Source: Ignavibacteria bacterium
GTDB lineage: Bacteria > Bacteroidota > Ignavibacteria > Tepidaquicellales > OLB5
NCBI GenBank assembly: GCA_027492415.1
Contig: JAPUEV010000239.1
Location: 1 to 10,580, forward strand
Direction: 5' to 3'
DNA length: 10,580 nt
Shown here piece after piece: positions 1 through 6,561 of this stretch. The notes beneath the pieces are model-generated. The model was not told the DNA's origin. It saw nothing but the letters and a program-made list of their open reading frames with translations, and searched no databases. Each line of letters begins with the position of its first letter. The first letter of the stretch is position 1. The position numbers and the translations under genes are program-made.

Positions 1-1427
1 CTGATAAAGTTTACCGCTCATCTGATGGCGGCACAACATGGACAAGCGGGATAATAACAGGAACATATACAGTTTGGGGCGACCCTTGTATCATTACCGA
101 TACACTTGGTAATTTTTATTATTTCCATTTAGTAAACGGCGCAAGCTTTATTGACAGAATGGGTGTTCATAAATCAACCAACGCAGGTTTAAACTGGAAC
201 ATACAGACTTATTACCAGTTCAATCCACCAAAACAGCAGGATAAAGAATGGGCTATTACAGATTTTACACACGGTCCAAGAGGCAATTGGATATATGTAG
301 CATGGACAGAATTTGACAGTTACGGAACTTCAAATCCGGCTGACAGCTCAAGGATATTATTTGCGCGCTCAACAAACGGCGGTCTTAATTTTACCGGCAT
401 CACCAGATTAAGCAAGCTTGGCGGCGATTGTTATGACCAGGATTATACAACTGAAGGCGCAGTACCAGCAGTTGGTCCCAATGGAGAAGTTTATGTTGCA
501 TGGGCGGGTCCCCAGGGAATCAATAATTTTAAGATCTTCTTTGACCGCTCAACCGATGGCGGTACAACATGGCTTGCAAACGATATAGTTGCAGGCACAC
601 AGCGCGGCGGATGGGATTATGTAGTAAGCGGTATTTACAGGAACAACGGCCTGCCAATAACCTGCTGCGATATAAGCAACTCACCTTACCGCGGTAATAT
701 TTATGTTAACTATACCGATAGCGTTAGTCCGGGAGACCATGATGTAATGGTATTAAGATCAACTGACGGCGGCACAACATGGGGTTCACCTATCAGGGTG
801 AATGATGACCCTGCAGGAAAAGAACAGTTCTTTTCCTGGATGACAATTGACCAGGTTACAGGTAACCTTTATATTGTATTTTATGACAGAAGAAATTATT
901 CAAATACACAAACTGATGTATTCCTGGCAACATCCACAAACGGCGGTACAACATGGGTAAATGAACGTATCAGCGCATCACCTTTTACACCTCAACAAAA
1001 CACATTTTTCGGCGATTACAATAATATCTCCGCACATAACGGTGTTATCAGGCCAATATGGATAAGGCTGCAATCCGGCACATTAAGCCTGTGGACAGCA
1101 ATTATCAACAGGCCTGTTGGCGTTGAGCCGGTTACCGCTGAAATACCAATGGCATATAATCTTGAACAGAATTACCCGAACCCGTTTAACCCTGTTACAA
1201 GGATAAATTTTGATATCCCTGCAGTAAGCAGCAATTCATCTCAGGATGTATCTATCAAAGTTTATGATATACTTGGCAATGAAACCGCAGTAATTGTTAA
1301 CGGCAAGCTTGCACCCGGCTCATACAAATATGAGTGGGATGCATCAATGCTGCCAAGCGGTGTATATTTCTATAAGATGCAGGCAGGTGATTTTGCAGCG
1401 ACGAAAAAAATGGTATTAACAAAGTAA
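1..1427 (+). CDS. Secreted Asp-box (BNR) beta-propeller protein with T9SS sorting tail, 5' partial
   Basis: The reading frame is open from the left edge (first full codon at position 3), so the N-terminus and any signal peptide lie outside; 474 residues are visible. Six Asp-box motifs of the form SxDGGxTW recur, starting with RSSDGGTTW at visible residues 5-13, then KSTNAGLNW, RSTNGGLNF, two RSTDGGTTW and TSTNGGTTW. Such repeats mark the blades of sialidase-type beta-propellers. The last ~90 residues (from about nt 1155) form a Por-type T9SS C-terminal domain, with NYPNPFNPVT at nt 1170-1199 and a final SGVYFYKMQAG...KKMVLTK strand. By family knowledge this tail directs export across the outer membrane and is usually cleaved. 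I do not see the FRIP/arginine-triad signature of true sialidases, so substrate and activity are unknown; a binding or adhesive role is equally possible. The next gene is a paralog and shares the motif GLPITCCDISNSPYRG. Confidence 0.88.
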   Translation, partial: DKVYRSSDGGTTWTSGIITGTYTVWGDPCIITDTLGNFYYFHLVNGASFIDRMGVHKSTNAGLNWNIQTYYQFNPPKQQDKEWAITDFTHGPRGNWIYVAWTEFDSYGTSNPADSSRILFARSTNGGLNFTGITRLSKLGGDCYDQDYTTEGAVPAVGPNGEVYVAWAGPQGINNFKIFFDRSTDGGTTWLANDIVAGTQRGGWDYVVSGIYRNNGLPITCCDISNSPYRGNIYVNYTDSVSPGDHDVMVLRSTDGGTTWGSPIRVNDDPAGKEQFFSWMTIDQVTGNLYIVFYDRRNYSNTQTDVFLATSTNGGTTWVNERISASPFTPQQNTFFGDYNNISAHNGVIRPIWIRLQSGTLSLWTAIINRPVGVEPVTAEIPMAYNLEQNYPNPFNPVTRINFDIPAVSSNSSQDVSIKVYDILGNETAVIVNGKLAPGSYKYEWDASMLPSGVYFYKMQAGDFAATKKMVLTK

Positions 1428-1454
1428 TACTTTAAAAATAAACTGAATATAAAT

Positions 1455-2744
1455 TTGAATAAACTGACTGCTAAAATTTTAATTACAGCAATTTTAATTT
1501 TGCCCTCGGTTTTATTTTCTCAGTTTAAAAATATTAAGATAAACACCATTAACAACAGCCCTGAAGAGGTTTCTATTGCTATTAACCCAAAGCACCCGAA
1601 CAATTTGGTTGCCGGCGCTAATATCAATAATTATTATTACTCTTTTGATGGCGGTATAACTTGGGTAAATAAAGAGATAACCTCCAAAACCAACGGTGTT
1701 TGGGGTGACCCCGTCCTTATTTTTGATGCAAACGGTTCCGCTTACTATTTTCATCTTTCACGGCCTTCACAGGGTGAGTGGATAGACAGGATAGTTTGCC
1801 AGCGCTCAACTGATGGCGGTATGACATATGAAGACCCCGGCACTTATATGGGCTTAAATCACCCCGCCAAGCAGGATAAACCCTGGGCATGCGCAGATTT
1901 TACCGATAGCAAGTGGAAAAATAACATTTATGTTACATGGACCCAGTTTGATGCGTATGAAAGCAGAAACCCTGAGGATAGCTCAAATATTATGTTCTCA
2001 TTCAGCTCTGATGCAGGCAGCTCGTGGAGCAGAGCTTTAAAGATAAATCAATTCCCGGGCGATTGTATGGATTCATCCAATACCACTGAAGGCGCGGTAC
2101 CTTGCGTTGGACCCAATGGTGAAATATTTGTGGGGTGGTCAGCACATGATACATTATATTTTGACAGGTCAAATGATGGCGGCACAACCTGGCTTGATAA
2201 CGATATAGTTGCCGGCACTCAATATGGCGGCTGGGTTTATGATATTGAAGGTATTTACAGGTGTAACGGATTGCCGATTACCTGCTGTGATATAAGCAAT
2301 TCACCATACAGGGGCACTATTTATATCAATTTTTCAGATACAAGGAACGGTATGAATGATGCCGATATATTTATTGTGAAATCTACTGATGGCGGTGATT
2401 CATGGAGCAGCGCTATCAGGGTAAATGATGACCCATTAGGCAGCGGCAAACAGCAGTTCATGAGCTGGATGTCCGTTGACCCGGTTACCGGTGATGTGAA
2501 CATTATTTATTATGACAGAAGGAATTACAGCGATACACAAACAGATGTTTACCTCGCCCGATCAACTGACGGCGGCAGCACTTTTGAGAACATGAAAATA
2601 TCAGAAGAACCGTTTACACCACTTAAAAATGTATTCTTTGGTGATTATATTGCAGTAAATTCTTACAATGGCTTTACTGCCTGCCTGTGGCAAAGGATGG
2701 ATAAAGGCAGGCTAAGCGTAATTTATACAGGTAAAAAATTTTAA
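1455..2744 (+). CDS. Secreted Asp-box (BNR) beta-propeller paralog lacking a sorting tail
   Basis: 429 residues from a TTG start. That start is chosen because it gives a complete signal peptide (MNKLTAKILITAILILPSVLFSQ, cleavage probably near residue 22-23) and because the frame is closed upstream by the TAA of the preceding gene, 27 nt away in the same frame. Asp boxes lie at about residues 62-70, 117-125, 183-191, 238-246, 309-317 and 369-377, consistent with a six-bladed propeller. It aligns along its length with the upstream protein: WGDP, TTEGAVP.VGPNGE, NDIVAGTQ.GGW, GLPITCCDISNSPYRG (272-287), YDRRNYS.TQTDV and FFGDY are shared. It stops at the end of the propeller (IYTGKKF) with no T9SS domain, so it may stay in the periplasm or on the membrane, or leave by another route. 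Its function is unknown; sialidase activity should not be assumed from the fold. Confidence 0.85.
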   Translation: MNKLTAKILITAILILPSVLFSQFKNIKINTINNSPEEVSIAINPKHPNNLVAGANINNYYYSFDGGITWVNKEITSKTNGVWGDPVLIFDANGSAYYFHLSRPSQGEWIDRIVCQRSTDGGMTYEDPGTYMGLNHPAKQDKPWACADFTDSKWKNNIYVTWTQFDAYESRNPEDSSNIMFSFSSDAGSSWSRALKINQFPGDCMDSSNTTEGAVPCVGPNGEIFVGWSAHDTLYFDRSNDGGTTWLDNDIVAGTQYGGWVYDIEGIYRCNGLPITCCDISNSPYRGTIYINFSDTRNGMNDADIFIVKSTDGGDSWSSAIRVNDDPLGSGKQQFMSWMSVDPVTGDVNIIYYDRRNYSDTQTDVYLARSTDGGSTFENMKISEEPFTPLKNVFFGDYIAVNSYNGFTACLWQRMDKGRLSVIYTGKKF

Positions 2745-2752
2745 TCAGATAA

Positions 2753-4492
2753 ATGGCAGAACTATTTAACGAAAACGAAGGATACACAGTCACAGCAAGA
2801 AAGTGGCGGCCAAGGAATTTTGATGATGTTACATCCCAGGAATTCATAACCAAAACTTTAAGGAATGCCATTAAGAATAACAGGATATCGCATGCTTACC
2901 TGTTTTCAGGGCCAAGAGGTGTAGGTAAAACAACTGTTGCCAGGCTATTGGCAAAATCACTAAATTGCCTTAACCGCAAGCCTAACGGCGAGCCGTGCAA
3001 TGAGTGTGACAGCTGCCGTGAAATTATGAACGATAACCGCAATCACCCTGATGTATTTGAAATTGACGGCGCATCTAACAGGAACATTGAGGATGTAAGA
3101 GAGCTTAAGGAGAAAGTTAAATACGGTCCCGTCCGCTCAAAGTTCAAAATTTTCATTATTGATGAAGTTCACATGTTAACAGGCGCATCTTTTAATGCCC
3201 TGTTAAAAACACTCGAGGAACCGCCGCCGTACGTAGTTTTTATTTTTGCAACTACGTCACCGGAAAAAGTGCCTTTAACAATACTTGGCAGGTGCCAGAA
3301 GTTCGATTTTAAGCGCCTGACTATAGATGAGATATCTGAGCGGTTAAAATATATAGCCAAAGAAGAAAAGATAAAGACGGATAACGAATCATTATTTTTT
3401 ATTGCAAAAAAAGGCGATGGCTCTATGCGTGATGCACAGGGCTTGTTTGATATGTCAGCTGCGTATTGTGATAATGATATTTCCTTCGAAAAGCTGAAAT
3501 CATTCTTTAACCTTGCTCAAAGTGATGTATATTTTGATATTTCTGATTTTGTAAAGACTAAGGATGCAAAAGGACTTCTCAATTATTTTGACAGCCTGAT
3601 GGATAAGGGTTATGATATGCAGATATTCCTTGACGGGCTAACTGAGCATTACAGGAACCTGCTTATAGCATGTTCAACAGGCTCAGCTGAGCTTATTATT
3701 GAATCAGAATCAGTTAAGCAGAAATACACCGAAAATATCCCGAAATTTTCCCAGCTTGAGATAATAAATTCACTCAAGCTTATCCTGCAGACAGAATATA
3801 CATTCAAATACTCATCCAACCAGCGGACGCTAATTGAAGCGCTGCTTGTAGAGCTTATAAAATTCACAGATACCAGGGAAATTTCCCAGATACTCGAGGA
3901 GCTGAAGGAATTACGCTCAGGCAGCAGTTCAGCAGGCAATACCATTTCAGGCAGAACAGGAAGCAACATAAGTACTTCAGCGAAACCTGTTCAGGATACC
4001 TCCTATAAAGTGAATTATAAACAGCCTGTAAGCGCAAACACAGAAAAACCGGCAGCTGTAACAACAGGAACAGCAGCGGTACAGGTAAAAGCCGAAGAAA
4101 CTCCAGCCGTTGATCTATCTGCGGTAGATGGCGACCTTAACACCCACTGGATATCTATCAAAGACCAGATAAAAACTGAAAGAAAATGGGTTTACAGCAT
4201 TATAAAAGATACAACTTTTGAACAGGATGAAAAAAGGAATCTGCTTATCAGGGTAGATGATACATCATATGAGCTGATTGACGGTTACAAAGATTACCTT
4301 GCAGGAAAGATCTGCAAATATTTCGGCGAGTCACTTACTATCGGACTTGTTAAGAGCTCTGAGTTCATATCAAGCTCTACCGGCAGTAATTACAGCGGGC
4401 CTTCATCAGATGATGAACAGGCCGTTCCGGATAATTTTGATAAGATACGCCAGATACTCATTAAAGATTTTAATGCCAGGGAAATAAGCTGA
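2753..4492 (+). CDS. dnaX: DNA polymerase III subunit gamma/tau
   Basis: 579 residues. This is the ATPase of the replicative clamp loader, which opens the beta clamp and loads it on primed DNA in the cytoplasm. The N-terminal AAA+ module is complete: Walker A GPRGVGKTT (53-61), four zinc-binding cysteines (C72, C82, C85, C88), Walker B IIDEVH (135-140), KTLEEPPPYVVFIFATT (152-168), the GRC form of the SRC arginine-finger motif (179-181), and sensor 2 GDGSMRDA (221-228). The collar domain (about 245-380) is followed by a Ser/Thr/Ala/Pro-rich linker (about 389-455) and a folded C-terminal domain (about 460-535) typical of longer DnaX proteins. The ATG lies 8 nt after the previous stop with no Shine-Dalgarno sequence. 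Its stop overlaps the start of the speB-like gene by one base (TGATG), suggesting translational coupling. No ybaB/recR partner follows, unlike in many bacteria. A run of seven A at 3406-3412 is noted separately. Confidence 0.97.
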   Translation: MAELFNENEGYTVTARKWRPRNFDDVTSQEFITKTLRNAIKNNRISHAYLFSGPRGVGKTTVARLLAKSLNCLNRKPNGEPCNECDSCREIMNDNRNHPDVFEIDGASNRNIEDVRELKEKVKYGPVRSKFKIFIIDEVHMLTGASFNALLKTLEEPPPYVVFIFATTSPEKVPLTILGRCQKFDFKRLTIDEISERLKYIAKEEKIKTDNESLFFIAKKGDGSMRDAQGLFDMSAAYCDNDISFEKLKSFFNLAQSDVYFDISDFVKTKDAKGLLNYFDSLMDKGYDMQIFLDGLTEHYRNLLIACSTGSAELIIESESVKQKYTENIPKFSQLEIINSLKLILQTEYTFKYSSNQRTLIEALLVELIKFTDTREISQILEELKELRSGSSSAGNTISGRTGSNISTSAKPVQDTSYKVNYKQPVSANTEKPAAVTTGTAAVQVKAEETPAVDLSAVDGDLNTHWISIKDQIKTERKWVYSIIKDTTFEQDEKRNLLIRVDDTSYELIDGYKDYLAGKICKYFGESLTIGLVKSSEFISSSTGSNYSGPSSDDEQAVPDNFDKIRQILIKDFNAREIS

Positions 4493-5388
4493 TGTCAAAA
4501 AATAAGTACAGAACATTACCTTTAAAAAAGAACTTCCTCGCAATAGAGAAGGAATATTCATCGTACGAAAGCTCTAAAGTTGTTATACTATCTGCCCCGT
4601 ACGAAAAAACCACGTCATACGGCAAAGGAACAGCCAAGGGTCCGGCTGCAATACTCCAGGCATCTCATTATGTTGAGTTCTTTGACGAGGAAACGGGCAA
4701 GGAGGTCTGTTTTGATATCGGCATTGCTGCTATAGAAGCCATGAAATTCGGCAAGCTCTCCGGCAAAAAAGCGCTTGACCATATTTACAAAAACGTTAAT
4801 GAGCATATTAAGAACGGTAAGTTTGTTATTACACTTGGCGGCGAGCACTCAATTTCAACCGCGCCGATAAAAGCGCATTTTGATAACTACAAAGATCTGT
4901 CAATACTCCATTTTGATGCTCATTCAGACCTGCGGGAAGAATATGAAGGCAGCAAATACTCACACGCATCTTTTGCCGCAAGGGTTTCTGAGTTTTCTAC
5001 CTCAATAACTCAGGTAGGTATCCGCGCACAGTGTAAGGAAGAGTATGAGTTCATAAAGGCGAAGGGAATAAATACATTCTACGCATACCAAATGAGAAAT
5101 GAAGGCTTTAACCATATTCTGATAGAAAAGATCCTAGCTACATTAAAAGAGAATGTATACATAACCTTTGATGTGGATTATTTTGATCCTTCAATAATGC
5201 CCTCGACCGGCACACCGGAACCGAACGGCTTTTACTGGGATGAAACCATGCGCCTGCTAAAGAAGGTCTGCGCGGAGAAGAACCTTGTTGGCTTTGATGT
5301 AGTTGAGCTTGCCCCTCAGAAAAGCTACACCTTCCCGGATTTTATGACAGCCAAGCTGATATATAAGATATTAAACTATAAGTTTTAA
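4492..5388 (+). CDS. speB: Agmatinase-type ureohydrolase (arginase/agmatinase family)
   Basis: 298 residues, the usual length for the family, which hydrolyses a guanidino group with a binuclear Mn centre. All metal ligands are visible: H119 in GGEHS, D142/H144/D146 in FDAHSD, and D227/D229 in FDVDYFDP. The probable substrate-site H158 (SHAS) and catalytic E272 (FDVVELAP) are present too. The sequence after the metal site (DAHSDLREEYEG.KYSHAS) resembles bacterial and archaeal agmatinases more than arginases, so agmatine to putrescine plus urea is the likely reaction, giving polyamine synthesis from arginine via agmatine. Arginase or another guanidino substrate cannot be excluded by eye. The ATG overlaps the dnaX stop codon by one base, so translation is probably coupled. 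No arginine decarboxylase or other polyamine gene is in the window. Confidence 0.88.
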   Translation: MSKNKYRTLPLKKNFLAIEKEYSSYESSKVVILSAPYEKTTSYGKGTAKGPAAILQASHYVEFFDEETGKEVCFDIGIAAIEAMKFGKLSGKKALDHIYKNVNEHIKNGKFVITLGGEHSISTAPIKAHFDNYKDLSILHFDAHSDLREEYEGSKYSHASFAARVSEFSTSITQVGIRAQCKEEYEFIKAKGINTFYAYQMRNEGFNHILIEKILATLKENVYITFDVDYFDPSIMPSTGTPEPNGFYWDETMRLLKKVCAEKNLVGFDVVELAPQKSYTFPDFMTAKLIYKILNYKF

Positions 5389-5516
5389 AATAAAAAGATA
5401 TTCTGCATTTCGTTCTTTCATATTAAATTTTGATAAACCACCGGAGTATTTTAACCAAATATTAAAATATTGCGGTATAATCATATCATTTATCTTACAA
5501 ATTAAACTTTAATAAT

Positions 5517-6203
5517 ATGAAATTGTTATGTTGTGCCATTCTTTTATTCTCAGTCATCTTCAATATTAATTCCCAGCAAAAAGATTCCGTTAAAAACATC
5601 CAAACGCTTCAAAAGGCAAAGTGGTCAATTCAGTTTGAAATTGGCAACGATTTTAAGCTTACATCATTTGACGGTGTAATAGTATCAATGAAATACCATT
5701 TCTCCCCTTCTGTTGCATTCAGGTTTGGGGCGGGCGTAAATCTAAATCAAAAAAATTCTGATATTGAATACCTGGAATATTATTCAGGATATTCCGGAAG
5801 GGAGCCTGTCAGCGATCACACGTACGATATATTATTCACTTCAAATATTTTATTTTACCCCAGGCCAAATTCACTCATTAAAGTTTTTTTCGGTGCCGGA
5901 CCAAGAGCCAGTTACCTTAATTCAACTGATGAACGGATATATGTTGATGGCTATAAAGGGTACCGTAAAACAGAAACATGGAGCGCGGGAATTAACTGTG
6001 TGGCAGGCGCGGAGTGGTTTGCTTTGAACTATCTCAGCATTTTCGGCGAATATTCTGTTTACGGAACGTACGGACATTCTACTTTGAAAGATTATGTAAA
6101 AGAGAATCTTTCAGGGCAGGTAGTTGAGTATTATAATGAATATGCGGATAATTTCCAGTTTAAGGGAAATATTGTAAGGCTGGGTTTATCGGTCTATTTT
6201 TAG
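5517..6203 (+). CDS. Outer-membrane beta-barrel family protein, function unknown
   Basis: 228 residues. The start at 5517 gives a clear signal peptide (MKLLCCAILLFSVIFNINS, cleavage near residue 19-20, before QQ). The mature part alternates polar and hydrophobic residues in strands separated by turns rich in Asn, Gly, Asp and Ser (for example VAFRFGAGVNL, NSLIKVFFGAGPRASYL, FALNYLSIFGEYSVYG). It ends in RLGLSVYF, a final beta strand with terminal Phe as recognised by the BAM machinery. This fits small 8-strand outer-membrane barrels of the OMP_b-brl type. No ligand or enzymatic motif is visible; porin-like, adhesive or structural roles are all possible. It lies 128 nt after the agmatinase gene and has no obvious terminator of its own before the tRNA, so it is probably a separate unit that may read through to the tRNA terminator. 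Confidence 0.8.
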   Translation: MKLLCCAILLFSVIFNINSQQKDSVKNIQTLQKAKWSIQFEIGNDFKLTSFDGVIVSMKYHFSPSVAFRFGAGVNLNQKNSDIEYLEYYSGYSGREPVSDHTYDILFTSNILFYPRPNSLIKVFFGAGPRASYLNSTDERIYVDGYKGYRKTETWSAGINCVAGAEWFALNYLSIFGEYSVYGTYGHSTLKDYVKENLSGQVVEYYNEYADNFQFKGNIVRLGLSVYF

Positions 6204-6250
6204 AATAATTAGGTATAAAAATCGTTCTTTTTTAAGTCTTGGAAATTGAT

Positions 6251-6258
6251 TAATTTTG
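6251..6258 (+). promoter_or_regulatory. Possible Bacteroidota-type -7 element for tRNA-Ser
   Basis: TAATTTTG fits the TAnnTTTG consensus of the Bacteroidota housekeeping promoter and ends 25 nt before the mature tRNA, a sensible distance for a short 5' leader. No TTG is seen at the expected -33 spacing, so this is a weak inference. Confidence 0.3.
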
Positions 6259-6283
6259 TCAACTTTGAGCTAAATCATTAACC

Positions 6284-6373
6284 GGAGAGGTGGGTGAGTG
6301 GCTCAAACCAACGGTTTGCTAAACCGTCATAGGGGGTCAACCTCTATCGAGGGTTCGAATCCCTCCCTCTCCG
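6284..6373 (+). tRNA. tRNA-Ser (anticodon GCU)
   Basis: This is a 90-nt class II tRNA. The acceptor stem is GGAGAGG (6284-6290) paired with CCTCTCC (6366-6372), with discriminator G at 6373. The D arm is GGGTGAGTGGCTC-like. The anticodon stem ACGGT/ACCGT (6311-6315 with 6323-6327) encloses loop TTGCTAA, giving anticodon GCT at 6318-6320. A long variable arm (about 6328-6348) is built from ATAGGGGGT and ACCTCTAT. The T arm is GAGGG-TTCGAAT-CCCTC (6349-6365). The long variable arm, G73 and GCU anticodon identify a serine tRNA reading AGC/AGU. The 3' CCA is not encoded (CA follows the discriminator), so it must be added after transcription. Confidence 0.96.
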
Positions 6374-6383
6374 CATCATTTTT

Positions 6384-6413
6384 AAGGCAAGTATGCAAAT
6401 ACTTGCCTTTTTT
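6384..6413 (+). terminator. Rho-independent terminator of tRNA-Ser
   Basis: A perfect 11-bp stem, AAGGCAAGTAT (6384-6394) with ATACTTGCCTT (6399-6409), is closed by a GCAA tetraloop of the stable GNRA class and followed by further T residues (T-run 6408-6413). It begins 10 nt after the end of the tRNA on the same strand. Confidence 0.88.
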
Positions 6414-6415
6414 AT

Positions 6416-6504
6416 GGCTCAAACCAATCCCGGGGACTCTGGAATAAACCACCAAAAGGGTCAACTTAAACACTTAGGGTTATCCCGAAGGGACCTCCCT
6501 CTCC
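6416..6504 (+). pseudogene. Decayed copy of tRNA-Ser(GCU)
   Basis: Collinear blocks match the intact tRNA upstream: GGCTCAAACCAA (6416-6427, as 6300-6311), TAAACC and GGGTCAAC (6445-6450 and 6458-6465, as 6320-6325 and 6334-6341), AGGGTT (6476-6481, as 6350-6355), CGAA (6486-6489, as 6356-6359), and CCTCCCTCTCC (6494-6504, as 6362-6372). The offset between copies goes 116, 125, 124, 126, 130, 132, so order is kept with small insertions. The 5' acceptor strand is missing (replaced by the preceding terminator), and neither the anticodon stem nor the T loop is preserved, so no cloverleaf can form. A terminator-like hairpin follows at the same distance as in the intact unit. I read it as a remnant of a tandem duplication. 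A small regulatory RNA derived from it is conceivable, but nothing shows that. Confidence 0.62.
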
Positions 6505-6509
6505 TAAAC

Positions 6510-6532
6510 AAAAAAGGCAAGTTTACCTTGCC
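6510..6532 (-). terminator. Rho-independent terminator of the minus-strand protease-like gene
   Basis: The 6-bp stem GGCAAG/CTTGCC (6516-6521 with 6527-6532) has a 5-nt loop. Read on the minus strand it is followed by six T (complement of the A-run 6510-6515), 30 nt after that gene's stop codon. Its stem sequence repeats the AAGGCAAG of the tRNA terminator at 6384. Confidence 0.7.
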
Positions 6533-6561
6533 ATTTCAGAGTATCTAAATTTTTCGAATCG

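Noticed and set aside
1..2744. Direct repeats of GATGGCGGTACAACATGG type as a DNA repeat array
   Set aside because: These are codons of the Asp-box motif in the propeller proteins, not a non-coding repeat.
4228..4240. Second A-run in dnaX (six A then GG) as a frameshift site
   Set aside because: The reading phase (GAA AAA AGG) does not allow both tRNAs to re-pair after a -1 slip.
5453..5481. TATAAT at 5476-5481 and an AATATT inverted repeat upstream of the barrel gene as promoter/terminator
   Set aside because: There is no -35 or -33 element at workable spacing, the inverted repeat is pure A/T with no T-tract, and such matches are common in AT-rich DNA.
6284..6532. tRNA-Ser as an integration site of a mobile element
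   Set aside because: The 11-bp 3'-end repeat (6362-6372 and 6494-6504) could be an att pair, but only ~120 bp lie between the copies and there is no integrase. The collinear internal blocks fit tandem duplication better.
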